Positions 52,932-63,793 of a stretch of 64,000 bases of DNA are shown here, in pieces. Source of the DNA: Nothophaeocryptopus gaeumannii (lineage: Eukaryota; Ascomycota; Dothideomycetes; Mycosphaerellales; Mycosphaerellaceae). The notes beneath the pieces were generated by a model that searched no databases, had not been told where the DNA came from, and saw only the letters and a list, made by a program, of their open reading frames with translations. Where the stretch lies: positions 124,001 to 188,000 of the forward strand of contig JASISA010000003.1 in assembly GCA_031771865.1 (NCBI GenBank), read 5' to 3'. The position numbers and the translations under genes were made by a program. Position 1 is the stretch's first letter. Every line of letters begins with the position of its first letter.

Positions 52932-53204
52932 GTGTCTTCGCGTGTGCCTACAGCACTTCCAAAGGCGGTACGTACCGGCAGCGATGACTATGGTGTAGCT
53001 CGTCCAGGAGACCGCGTGACTTCATACTATGTACGCAACGCCAACGACGGCGTATACGACCAGAAAGCATCCGTCAGTGGTCGAGTAATCTCTAAATGGT
53101 CGTCGAGATCAGCTCTGTCCAAGGCTGTCTACACTGCGATAAAATGCTGCTGTGATGATCCATGTGGGAGCGTCGGTGCGCACGGTACGTGTAAGAACTC
53201 TTAA
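52932..53204 (+). CDS. Small ORF with a cysteine-rich tail, unrecognised
   Basis: A 90-codon frame ends in CCCDDPCGSVGAHGTCKNS. The middle (GDRVTSYYVRNANDGVYDQK) reads like a folded domain, but no signal peptide is seen at the first Met and no family is recognised. A missing upstream exon is possible. It may be chance. Confidence 0.2.
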   Translation: MSSRVPTALPKAVRTGSDDYGVARPGDRVTSYYVRNANDGVYDQKASVSGRVISKWSSRSALSKAVYTAIKCCCDDPCGSVGAHGTCKNS

Positions 53205-53619
53205 CACTCGACTTGCAGCTAATTCTTGAATAGTGTCAGATTGGGGGGGATGTGTACGTCAAATTCAGCAAGGCCGTACTCGAGTGCATTCTAGGGACAT
53301 GAATGTGTACATGAGAAGTCTGGAAGCTGGATCGCTTGGTTCCGTGGGTATTTGGCGGCTTCACACGTGCATCTAAGGAGACCAGACACCAAGGCGACCG
53401 ATGAATGAGGAACGCAATCCACGCACCGGTTCCGCAGTCCACCATCTCCGTTCATTGCCGGAAGACACTGTTTTGCGACGAGACGACAACGCCACTGTGC
53501 ACCTTTCCGTTGATCGTTCGCCTACGCACGAAACAATACTTGCGATCAGTGCGCGTGAACCTTTCAGGAAGAAGCAGGAGAGCTGCAAACAATAGCTTCC
53601 TGGTTGTCACCTATGGAAT
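53205..53619. other. Intergenic, nothing recognised
   Basis: Short frames only. It includes the 3' flank of the O-methyltransferase gene. Confidence 0.35.
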
Positions 53620-54903
53620 CTAATGCCGGACGTCTTCAACGAAAGCCTGCACAATCCCATCAGCGTCAGCTCCGCCAGGCCCATACCAGACACCCTCCAG
53701 CTTCAAGCCAGCTTTCGTCAGCAGAGCCTCCCACTGTGAACGACTCCTCTCAATGCCTGCATTGAACGTCATCATCACCATATCCCATCCAGCTTGATAC
53801 TGATTCGCGCCTTGATCTGGCAGGACAAGATCATGAATCAACAATCTTGAGTATCCAGGCTTCATCACAGCTCGGATATTACTCAAGATCTGCAAAGCAT
53901 ACTTCTCACTCCAATCATGCAAGATATGGTGCATGAAGTAGACTCTCGCACCAACGACCTGATTTGGCTCGAAGAAGTTCTGCGGCCGATACGTGATTCT
54001 CGGATCTCGAGAGCTGATGGTTGCGAGTGCTGGCTCGATATCTTGCAGGACGAGTTGACCGGTAGCTGAGGGGAATCGATTCACGAACGACATGATATCG
54101 TGGCCTTTTCCGCCGCCGACATCGACCAGAAGAGGACTGGAGCCGTCGTATCCGGAGCGGATTTGTTGCTGTACTGGATACCAATCAAACTAATATGAGC
54201 TGGAGCCCATTGTGTTGCCCATGAACAAATGGAAGTCCTCCAGTCGGTCTGGACGAGCTTTGGCCATGTACTCAAACACGTCGTACTTCGTGCGGTGGGC
54301 GTATTGGATGAAGCCATCTGTGAGCTCAGAAGGTGACGTCCAGCTTGTCTCTTCGAGAAAATGCGGTGCTTGAGCAGTAGCATCAACCTGAATGTCCCAG
54401 ACGAATCGATGTCCCGCGGCTATCGCTGGATCTGCCATTGCGTGCGTTGTTCCACTCGCTATCCAGCAATTTGAAGAAGCCTCGACGACAAACGCCATGC
54501 TGGCTAGGAGACGCAGGACCCTTCCGACGAGAAGCTCTTCTGCTTCACATTCTATCGCCAGCTCTGAGGTGGTCGCCGGCACTCCTTGTCGTTTGGACAG
54601 GGCTTCGAAGAGTCCCATCCGCACTGCTGCTTGTACTGCGAATGAGATGAAGGGCGAGAAGATGATGCTCATGGCGTTGTCGATCGGCTGGGTCAAGGAT
54701 GCTGTGAGCTGCCTGGCTAATGCGAGTGCATTATTACGGGCTTGTTGATCGCCCTTCGCGATGGCTGCACTGAGGCTATGGAGGTTGCTTATAATTGCGG
54801 AAGCGTCATGCTGTGTTTCAAAGGGAGACTTCGTAAATTCGTCCCCTGGAGTTGCTGGTGGAGTTGCAAGAGCTGCCATTGTGTCGGTGTTGGGTGCTAG
54901 CAA
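53620..54903 (-). pseudogene. O-methyltransferase (COMT type) with one in-frame TAG
   Basis: One reading frame of 427 sense positions runs from MLAPNTDTMAALATPPATPG at 54903 to 53620, broken only by TAG at 54192-54190 (codon 238). The second Met (codon 9) may be the true start. Residues ~85-160 are the winged-helix dimerisation region (AVQAAVRMGLFEALSKRQGV). The SAM-binding motif LLVDVGGGKGHDI lies at about 258-270, and the catalytic His region is MHHILHDWSE near 345. Members methylate hydroxyl groups of polyketides or phenolics. The stop lies between FMGNTMGSSSY and FDWYPVQ, just before the SAM domain, where relatives usually have Trp or Gln. A single CpA-type transition explains it. Otherwise the gene looks intact. 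Confidence 0.82.
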
Positions 54904-55687
54904 GAGATGGTATGCGTCTTACTGAAAGGACAGACGCTGGACCTTCTTCAATGAAGCGGACTCTCATCTGCTCCCGCAAGATCATGATCCGGGCCAGGGT
55001 GGCTTGCTGCATGATCGCTTGAGCTCATGGTAACAGCCTGCACAATCTCCTTCCCTTGCATTTCGACGACTTGAAGCAGTCAGCACCCATTGTCGCTCTC
55101 ATGATATCGGTCTATCGGGATGAACTGACTAGTCTTGTGGCTTCAACCCTGCCACTTTGGGCAATGTGTGCTTCACGGTATGCAGCTGCAGCAGTTAGCG
55201 TTCGCTGTGGCTTGCGTACACCGCGATTCCGCAAATATCTTCGGTACGCATCAAAACTCCGTCCAGAGCGCGAAGATACCATTGGCTTCGAAGCGACACT
55301 GCAGTCCGCTATCAGTAGGTCTTGGCTGTGGCTCTTCTGGCCGCTGTCACTGTCTTCACTACTCAGACCCAGACGCGGCATCACCCTTATCTTGCTGCAT
55401 CGAACACGCATTCACAGCTCTCCACGAAACGCCTCGTCGGCCATACCGCTTGGTATCAACAGATTATATCTGCTTCACCGCTCAGTACAATGCGTGCGCA
55501 TGTTGCAAAAGGGTGTCGAGGCTGTCGGGTCGGGCAAGCTGAGAGGCATCGATTGTATGGCTTGGCGTCGCTGCTGGAGGATGTCGTTCTCATAGGGTCC
55601 AGACTGATGGACGGCTATTAAAAGCGGCACTGACGTCCGTTTGAACGAAATTACGACAACTAGACAACCTTCTTTACTGACAAGATC
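54904..55687. other. Divergent intergenic region between two methyltransferase genes
   Basis: The two starts face away from each other across about 780 bp. A 179-codon plus-strand frame (55056-55595) is present but has no domain character and overlaps equally long frames, so I do not call it. Promoters of both genes should lie here. Confidence 0.4.
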
Positions 55688-56841
55688 ATGGCAGCAGTCA
55701 CTCAATCACCCAGTTGGGAACTTTCCACCAGTAGTGACATCGCCGAGGGAGCTAAGATCGAAGCTCTAGTCCGAGTTGCCGAGGTCGATTGCGATGAGGA
55801 CATCGTTCAAGAGAACAACGAGTTCCAGGTGGAAGACAATGGAGCTTCTATCGAGATTGATCAGGAAGCAAGAATTCCTTCGTATCATGGAGACGCGAAA
55901 GCGCGATACTGCTTACCAAATGAGTAAGTGCTCGAATTTGAACGAAGTTAGCTATGACAAGACTGACCTATTTGATCGTGTCTAGCTCTCCGGAGCACTT
56001 GCGCTTGGAGACACAAGCCTACCATCTCTCGATGATGATGGACAACAAGATACTGCATGCACCAATCTCTTTGACAAAGCCTGCTCGAATCTGCGACATC
56101 GGTTGCGGAACTGGAATCGTGACCGACCTCCTTTCCGAAACATATCCTCAAGCACAATGCTATGGTCTCGACCTTTCTCGAGTGCCCCAGATCCGACCTC
56201 ACCATAGGAATGTACACTTCATGCAGGGCAATATTTCGAACCAGAAACCCTGCGAGTGGGAGCCGTGCGACGCTTTGACACAAAGACTGTCTTCGGATGA
56301 GAGCGTGTTCGATTATATGTTCAGTAGACTTCTCATTCTCGGCATGAGCGACTGGCCTTCATATCTTCAGACGGAATACTCTCTTCTGAAGCCTGGCGGT
56401 TGGGTTGAGGTACAAGACCTGGCCTGGGACTGGTTTGCCGCAGACGGAACCGTCGTCAGCGATCAATGGGAATGGCTTCGTTGCTTGCGATCCGATTTCG
56501 AATCCCCTAAAAAAGGCATGAATATACACTGCGGGAAGAATGCAGCGCAGTGGATGGAAGAAGCCGGATTTCAGGATATTCAAGTCTTTCCTTACAAATT
56601 CTCCTGGTGCGGCGAGACAGAGCCGACTGCTGATATGCGAGCGTTTGGGAAGTTCAACGCGAAGGAAGTTCCAGCGATGTTATATCATGCCATCGAGAAA
56701 GCGCTTTCAAATGGCCAGACTCCGGACGCTGCCTGTCAGCAGAAGATCCGAGAGCTGCGTGCTGAGATGAGAGCGACTCTGGTGCCAACTGCGGGCATGT
56801 ATCAAGTCTTTTATGTAACGATCGGGCGGAAGCCTGAATAG
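55688..56841 (+). CDS. LaeA-like class I SAM-dependent methyltransferase, two exons
   Basis: Exon 1 (55688-55923) and exon 2 (55986-56841) join over a 62-bp intron (GTAAGT...TAG) to give 363 residues. An acidic head of about 70 residues precedes ARYCLPND-SPEHLRLETQ, the entry typical of LaeA-like proteins. Motif I, ICDIGCGTGIVTDLLSE, is at about 114-130, followed by YGLDLSRVP, FDYMFSRLLILGMSDWPSYL and SLLKPGGWVEVQDLAWDW. LaeA itself is a nuclear regulator of secondary metabolism; most paralogues have unknown targets and may be small-molecule methyltransferases. All core motifs are intact. The position next to an O-methyltransferase, an oxidase and a P450 suggests a tailoring role, which is inference. 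Confidence 0.85.
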
Positions 56842-57619
56842 ATGGGATCCACGAGGTCGGCGTTCTGGACATCGGATGTGGGTAGCGGGAGTCGGGGTAA
56901 TTTTTACTGTACGTCAAGATCGCTGCGAGGCCAGATGAATGCATGAAGTTAGGAGTTATCATCCTCCAGCCACTACAGTGTACAGACTTGCGTCTCATTG
57001 ACTCACTGCTCCCTCTTAAGCTTTCCCGTTGCAAGTCCTTATTCTTTGCCGAGCCTGGTGTACTCTCGTAGGCCGGCGTCAGTGGGATACCGCCGTGCGG
57101 AAATGGCAGACCTCGTGCGTCTTCTCAAGCGCGCGATACGTCTCCGAACCGTGTCGCCAGGCGAACAACACGCATATGCATATTCTCGAGTAGAGGCTTC
57201 GGAGCCACTTAAGTTGGCAAGCCACACCTACCTCACACCGTCTCCATGAAGAATCGTTCGCAAAGCTACACCAAAGCAGGGAGCAACGATCAACGGCTTG
57301 GCCTGAGAGCTCTTCGGATATCCAGTCCTCCACATGAGCCAAGACCGCCTTTGACCACGAAACACTCCATAAGGACGTGGTGCAACATTCAGCCGCATAT
57401 TTCCTCTTGGCAGAGTGAGCTTCTTTCGTTGATTTGTTCGTGGGTTTCCAAATCGTCGGTGTCGCTGTTGATCTCCAAGTCGGGCCGTATGCAAATGATC
57501 TTGCCGAGCTCGCACGGCGTATGAATTGAGCTTTGATCGAAGCACATGTGAGATACTTAAGCGGCTGCATTCGATGATGTCGAGACAGAGTCAGCATCGT
57601 ATACCAAATTCTGTCCGAG
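56842..57619. other. Intergenic, nothing recognised
   Basis: Overlapping frames up to 172 codons on the minus strand (57597-57079) lack family character. The last part is the probable promoter of the FAD oxidase gene. Confidence 0.35.
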
Positions 57620-58669
57620 ATGGCATCTTACACATTCGCAGCCTTTGCACTCCTCCTTTCAATCCTATTCGGCGGATCATGCTTCGCCCATGTTTCGTCT
57701 TATTATACCGGCGTACCAGCAGGAAATGGCATCTGTTGCGGCTTTCTGGCGCAGCGCCTTGGCTCGCCAGTAATTCTACTTATCCTTCCCGGAGAGCACA
57801 GAGTACAAAGCTTCTTTAGAAAGCTAATGGTCAGATCGAGAAACAGAAGTCCATCCGAGCTGCTCAAGACGTAGTCACTGCCGTCAAAGCTCTTGCAGGC
57901 ACGTCCTGTGAATTCGCCGTACGCGGAGGCGGTCACCTGGGACGGTCAGGGGCTGCGAATATCGAGGAAGGCGTCACGATAGACAACTCTATTCTCAATA
58001 ATGTATCCGTATTCGAGAGCAATACCATCACCGCCATTGGAGGAGGTGCCCTTTGGAACGACGTCTGCAAATATCTCGATGCTCGTCATCTCAATGTTAA
58101 TGTAAGTTTGTCAGATATCCGTCTTCCTAGGCAAGTTCTCCGAATTTGATGAGCGAGTCCCGCGCCGGGTGCTCTCTACGATGTCCTTTCGCCAAAGCAA
58201 CACTTCGTACATAATCTATTGGCGGAATGTCTTCGAGACCGGGGCCAGGAATCTCAACGCCACCGTTTCTCAGTCTTCGCTTAAGCTCGTCTTCCAGCCC
58301 ATCCATCAGATCGCGAATAGCAAGGCGCAGCAGACCGGTGGCAATGTGCTCGTGGTAAGTCCGGAGGATGGTCAGATTATCAATGTCTGTGTCCGGACGT
58401 CATAGGCCGAAGCAGACAACGACGACTTCACTGTGGCGGAAGTCAGAGCGGCTCTGCAGAAAAGTCAGGGGCTGGCTGGAGAGATGGGTGTCCAGGCGCG
58501 GCAGCTGTATCTCAACTACGCTGAGAAGTGGCAAGATCCTATCGGCGGATATGGGCATGAGGACGTTGCGTTATTGCAGAAGATGAGTCGGAAGCATGAT
58601 CCGCATGGAGTGTTACAGAGGCAGCTTCCAGGTGGCTTCAAGCTGTGGACTGGAGAAGGCACTGGATGA
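57620..58669 (+). pseudogene. FAD-linked oxidoreductase (BBE-like), internally deleted pseudogene
   Basis: The start MASYTFAAFALLLSILFGGS is a clear signal peptide. After a frame change come VTAVKALAGTSCEFAVRGGG-H (the FAD-binding region), DNSILNNVSVFESNTITAIG and GALWNDVCKYLDARHLNVN, up to a probable donor GTAAGT near 58100. The middle of the protein is missing. The C-terminal end (FQPIHQIANSKAQQTGGNVL, then MGVQARQLYLNYAEKWQDPI and HDPHGVLQRQLPGGFKLW) follows in other frames, with a stop at 58403. Intact members are ~480-residue secreted flavoenzymes oxidising alcohols or cyclising natural products. This copy spans only about 1.05 kb and is dead. Confidence 0.7.
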
Positions 58670-58824
58670 GAATGAGGACGTGGTAGTGGTTGACAAAAGC
58701 TAAGAGTCCTCGACCTCGCCGGCATCAAGCAGACGACTCCTATTCCCAAGACTTTGCAAAGATGCCCGATGATTGAGCACTACCCTTTAGAAAGGAATGT
58801 TGTAAGTCCTCAGGTCGTTCACTT

Positions 58825-59319
58825 TCAGTCCAGGACCAACAATCCGTACGCCATCACCCCAATAACCACAGCTGGGATGATATGTGATTTGATCGCTTCC
58901 GGCAACCCGCCCTCGGAGTACACTGCTACAGCATACCCATCAGCCGTCGCCAGCAAACCTCCAGTAAAGGCCACGATTACCCCAACCGCTCTCCACTCTC
59001 CCATCGCACCTAAAACCAACATCAAAAGTCCAAAGCTGACTTCGCGTGGTGCGAAAAGAAGAGGCCAGAAGTGGTCATTGTTCTCATTTGTGCCAATTTG
59101 GTTTGTGTTCTTCTTTCCCGGTGAAGACTTCCTGGACGCGCTAGGTCGCTTTCCGTCGAGAGGAAGCCCGGCTCCTTTCACGCAGCTTGGGGTGTCGTAG
59201 ATTACCCATATGCCGATGTGGATCATGTGTAAGGCGAGGATGATGGTGAGACCTTTGCAGATATTGAGATAAGTCAGGTGTTGAGCGATGTCCTCGAGAG
59301 TCAGGTTGGTGGATGCCAT
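58825..59319 (-). CDS. DUF4267-like small membrane protein
   Basis: A 164-codon frame starts MASTNLTLEDIAQHLTYLNI. Hydrophobic segments lie at about 25-40 (LTIILALHMIHIGIWVIY), 90-105 (EVSFGLLMLVLGAMG), 108-124 (AVGVIVAFTGGLLATADG) and 145-163 (IIPAVVIGVMAYGLLVL), with a charged loop between the first two. The spacing REVSFGLLML...EWRAVGV...ADGY...IKSHIIPA fits the DUF4267 family of four-helix membrane proteins. Its function is unknown. Such genes occur near secondary-metabolism clusters, but no role is shown here. Both ends look natural and the frame is intact. Confidence 0.65.
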   Translation of the reverse strand: MASTNLTLEDIAQHLTYLNICKGLTIILALHMIHIGIWVIYDTPSCVKGAGLPLDGKRPSASRKSSPGKKNTNQIGTNENNDHFWPLLFAPREVSFGLLMLVLGAMGEWRAVGVIVAFTGGLLATADGYAVAVYSEGGLPEAIKSHIIPAVVIGVMAYGLLVLD

Positions 59320-61183
59320 GTTAATGTGTGTCGTTTTTGAGAGTGTGCCTTGAGTGAGTCTGCTAGTTCTGCTGCCTCCACGGTGCTCATGAACAAGAGG
59401 TTGGACTGTTTATGGCAGCTGAACATGTCATTGTATGATTGAGAGATTGTGTGAACCTTTCAGCTGAGTAGCTGAGGCACAGCGCGCAACATGGCTTCGA
59501 AGGAGCGATAGACCGTTTCGGCAAGCACTTACGTCAGTGCAACATATACCACTCACAGAGCCGACTTTTATTGAAAGCTCATTCTCCAGTTGTCGCATGT
59601 ACTAAGTTTCGTAGCGTTCGTTGCATACATGAAGGCAATGCGAGATCTGCCATTTACGCTATTCACCCACCTGATACCTCTTTCAAGCCTAGTCGAACAT
59701 GGAGTAGCTGGCCAAAGATGTATTACTGGGCAGATGGACATGATCAGAGCGCCAAGCATATCGGTGTTCTCATTCTATTTCTCGTGAGGCAGCTTGCCCT
59801 GGCCAGTAGTTGTCGGGTGCGATGGGTGATGCTACAATACACGGTGTGGTTGACGGGCTGTCCTGTCCATCGCGAAGACGATGCTGCGAGGGACAGCCAG
59901 ATGCTACGAAGTCATCTAGGATCTCTCTTCGACGGTCTAATAGTTGGATACCGCATACCCACGGAACGATGGCAGTTGGTGCTGGTAGGTGAATCGAAGG
60001 TCTGCCGTGCAGAGGAGAGGGTGTTGCTCAGGCCACCACGCACACATGGTCGGTGTCTTGCTTTGCTCCAAATGCCGAGACGCTTCTGGTGCACCAAGGG
60101 CCCTTGGCCCCCTCTTTCCTTCAACATCTTCGTCGCATTCACCTGCAAAGCCTTGAAAGGAGACGCGTTTTCTGGCCTCGATGGCACGAGAACAAGACCA
60201 TCAAGTGCTGACTGACCCACGAAGGCAGCCGACACTGAGTCAACCAGAACCGAAAACTCTCAGCTCAGGCCACGCAAGCGGATTCCCGATGCGGCGCGTT
60301 TGGGAGGTTTGCCATCTCATGAGAAGATGGTTCGTCCATCGTAGAGAAGAGGTGAGCTCGGCAACGACATCATATATCCCGACCCCCAACAGCATCATCA
60401 CAGTACATCTACGACACATCCAATTTCGGGCTCTGCAGTGGAGAGCCGGCAGGTGTGAAGATAAAGGTAGCCAGCTCGCCCCAAGCCGGTTTGAAGTATT
60501 TTCCACTTCTTTCACGCTCGACCCGAAACACCCCCCGGAAGACATGCAGCCAACCGGTTCTTCCGCCGCTTCTAGGCCGATTGCTTCTGCCCGACCTTTG
60601 GATTCCGACTGCTTAGGGCAGCATGAGGCTGACTGACAGCTGTACAAGCGAAAGCCTGCGACGTTCCATCGGGACCGAGACCAGCATGCGGCAGAGAATG
60701 GCACCGAATCAGAGAGCAGGGCACCGCTCCCATGGCCACTCCGAATCTGCGAAGATCCGCACGCACATTCATAGCACAGGCGAAGCTGCGAAAGCTGCAA
60801 CACAGGAAGTTGCACCAAGTGCTGAGCTTCCTTTGTCTGGGCAGCTTCGATGACCGACCAATTGCGCACCGGGAAACTGCATCCTTCTGTCTTGAGTGAC
60901 GACGTCGATTGGTTGTTTCTAGGCAACACGTGAGATAATCATCTTGTCGCAAGCGGCGAAGGTAAGCATGTGCGAGACCAGACGTGGCCTGCATGGCTGG
61001 CCTGGACGTACCTGGAATGCGCTGCGCTTCAGCTTGGCAGTTTTGAAGAAGCACCGATGTACCTAGGACGTACGCCTGTAGGTTGTTGTCCCAACTGCTG
61101 TGTAAATTGACGGCAGGATCCTGCTTCCTGCGACTACTTTCTTTGTTCTGCAGGCGGCCTTTCTTCGACTACAATCTGCAGAT
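59320..61183. other. Long intergenic stretch, nothing recognised
   Basis: About 1.86 kb with several overlapping frames of 150-230 codons on both strands (for example 59571-60215 plus, 60929-60240 minus). All lack domain character and compete with each other, so they are probably chance in GC-balanced DNA. A decayed gene is possible. The last ~150 bp are the P450 promoter. Confidence 0.35.
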
Positions 61184-63014
61184 ATGGAAACGCTCGAGCG
61201 GTTACCAGCTCAACTGGCCAAGATGAGTGGCGATATCTCACGGAGAGCACTGGAGCTGCGACCGGCTTCTACACCATTACACAGACTGGCGAACGAATGC
61301 TTGAGCTCCACGGGCTGCATAGCAGGACTCTCAATAGCTGTTGTGATACTCACAGTAATCGCGGCGTATGTCGTGTATCAGCTCTATCTACACCCTCTCG
61401 CGAAATATCCCGGACCTCTATTAGGACGGATTACGCAGTGGTATGATGTGTATCATGCGTATATGGGCGACAAGCATATCCTCTTCTACCATCTTCATCA
61501 AAAGTACGGCACGGTAGTGCGCTTCTCTCCCAACTCGCTTTCGATTAACGATCCTGCTGCGCTGAAGGTCATCTACGCACATGGCGCGAACGTACAGAAG
61601 TCGGTCTTCTACAAGTGCTTCCGTGCAGCGCCCCAAGCAATCAGCACGCTACTGGCGACCGAGAAGGCTCATCATGCTCGCAAGCGGAGGATTATGGGAC
61701 AAGCTTTCTCCGATTCCGCCTTGAAGGGTTTTGAGCAGTACGTCCTGGGTCATACCGAGGACCTCGTCAACCGGGTTGGATCTGCCATCAATCAAACTGG
61801 AGCAGGCGAGAAGACTAAATGGAGTGGGCCTCTTGATATGGCTAAGTGGACCAACTGGTTGGTCTTCGACATCATGGGTGATCTGGTCTTTGGCCGGTCG
61901 TTCGGCACTCTCGGAGAGAAGCCAGAGAACAGGCGGGGGATCTATCTGCTCGGACGAGCCGCAAGAAGAAACTATACCGTCGCCGCCATGCCTGCACTCC
62001 TTTACACCGGGCTGGAGAAGATCCTCCCGTTCTTGAGAGGCTTGTACCAAGATCGCAACCAGTATCTGGCTTTTGGAAAGAAGCAAGTCATGGAGCGAAC
62101 CAAGGAGGCAGGCTTTGGTCAGTCTGGCTCACCATCCGGTGGAACTGGAAGAAGTGATATCTTCACATTCTTGCTTCGTGCCAAAGATCCCGAAAGTGGA
62201 GAGGGCATGCCAATGCCTGAGTTGTGGATGGAAGGTAATACGCTCATTGTCGCAGGATCAGACACAACATCGACGTAAGTCTATGTACTCTTTACACCAC
62301 CTCTGATCATCCAGAGACTGACCTTCGTCTTTCTACAGCACCCTCGCAGCAACCCTCTACTACCTCCTCAACAACCCCCACACGCTCACCCGCCTTTCCC
62401 AAGAAGTCCGCTCCACCTTCACCTCCCGCTCCGACATCCGCATGGGTCCTGCCATGACCTCCTGCACATACGTCCGCGCCTGCATCGACGAGACCATGCG
62501 CATGACGCCCGCAGTCCCCGGCCTCTTACCCAGAGAAGTCCTCCCAGGTGGACTTTCAATCCCACAGCTCGATCTCGACATCCCGGCAGGTGTCGACGTC
62601 GGCGTCTGCATCTACTCCATCCATCATCACTCAGACTACGTCGTCTCGCCTTTCCTCTTCGACCCTACCCGTTGGCTCCCCATCTCCAACACCTCCTCAG
62701 AAGAAAAGGACATCTCCTCCCCTCCACACCCCCAATCCCGCGAAGCCCTCAATGCAGTCTACAACCCCTTCTCCATAGGCCATCGCGCCTGTCTCGGTAA
62801 ACCGCTAGTCTACATGGAGCTTTGTATAGCGATTGCGAGGTTGGTGTGGGAGTTTGATATGCGGTTGGCGGAGGAACAGCATGTGAGCGGATGGGTGAAG
62901 AGGGAGATGAGGAGTGGGAAGAGACAGAAGTGGGAATATCAGAGTTTGGATTGGTTTTTGAGTGTTAATGAGGGGCCTTGGGCGGAGGTTAGGAGAAGGG
63001 AGGGGGCGTGTTAA
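61184..63014 (+). CDS. Cytochrome P450 monooxygenase, two exons
   Basis: Exons 61184-62274 and 62339-63014 join over a 64-bp intron (GTAAGT...CAG) to give 588 residues. A membrane anchor lies at about 45-66 (IAGLSIAVVILTVIAAYVVY), followed by HPLAKYPGPLLG, the proline-rich hinge. The I-helix motif AGSDTTST ends exon 1 (~357-364). ExxR is ETMR at about 415-418, and PTRWLP precedes the heme loop FSIGHRACLGK with Cys at about 514. All catalytic features are present. It is an ER-bound monooxygenase needing an NADPH reductase. The motif style is that of fungal secondary-metabolism P450s (benzoate-4-monooxygenase/CYP3-like group). The substrate is unknown. The second exon is strikingly C-rich in its first half. 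Confidence 0.92.
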
Positions 63015-63533
63015 AAGTTAAATATGGGGTTCTGGTGTTTGGTGTTTTTGTTGAGAGATACCATTCTATCGCTGAAGGGAAACGGCGTTTTTACGTCCAA
63101 ACAGCGGAATACAGTGTTTGTCTAGGCTACCGGTGCCATCCTCATTCTCCTCCGGAGGCCATTTGCATGTGACAGCGCGCTCCAAGTGAGGCCTTCCGAG
63201 TGAGCTGAGTATTGTCGCTGCACTCTTATTGTCAGGCGAAATTATACTGATCCTAGTGTCGTTCAGAAACAAGAGCAATACAAACAGTGAGCGTCGCACC
63301 CTCATACAATAGCGAACTCTGCGTAGGCACAATAAGGAGCGTTCGCTCGCTGGCTTCGTTGTGGCTGGTAGGCTCGTAGGCTCCAGCGCAGGTGAGGTTT
63401 GAGCAGTGAGCTTGTTGCTTATGATGCATGTGATCAAGACTGCATGTCCGACAGTTCACTTGGAGCTTCTTCAGTCTTCTGCACTTTTAGTACTTCTCCA
63501 ACACAATTTTCGACTTTGCAACAACTCCAACAC
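63015..63533. other. Intergenic 3' of the P450, nothing recognised
   Basis: Overlapping minus-strand frames (63459-63066) have no domain. There is no repeat boundary. Confidence 0.35.
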
Positions 63534-63638
63534 ACCTTACCACCTTACCACCTTACCACCTTACCACCTTACCACCTTACGACCTTACGACCTCACGACC
63601 TTACGACCTCACGACCTTACGGCCTTACGACCTTACGA
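63534..63638 (+). repeat. 8-bp minisatellite (ACCTTACC / ACCTTACG)
   Basis: About 13 head-to-tail copies of an 8-mer. The first four or five read ACCTTACC and the rest ACCTTACG, with variants ACCTCACG and GCCTTACG. The array lies about 155 bp before the next start codon. Confidence 0.9.
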
Positions 63639-63793
63639 CGACTTCGCAAGTTGTACTAGTACTTGTCCTACTAGCACTGATATCAGTCGTTGACTCTCAT
63701 CACCAACAAGTTGTAACTTGACTCCGTTCCCGAATGCAGTGTAGATACACCAACTGACTTCCATGAACAGGACCAACACTCATTCCATCAATC
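63639..63793 (+). promoter_or_regulatory. Promoter/5' UTR of the right-edge gene
   Basis: A short stretch between the minisatellite and the ATG at 63794. No specific box is obvious. Confidence 0.35.

Noticed and set aside
55056..55595. 179-codon ORF between the two methyltransferases
   Set aside because: It has no domain character and overlaps other frames of similar length on both strands.
59571..60929. ORFs of 150-230 codons on both strands
   Set aside because: They overlap each other, lack family features and have odd compositions, so they are probably chance frames.
63534..63638. Tandem array considered as a CRISPR-like array
   Set aside because: The 8-bp units are contiguous with no spacers, and the genome is fungal.
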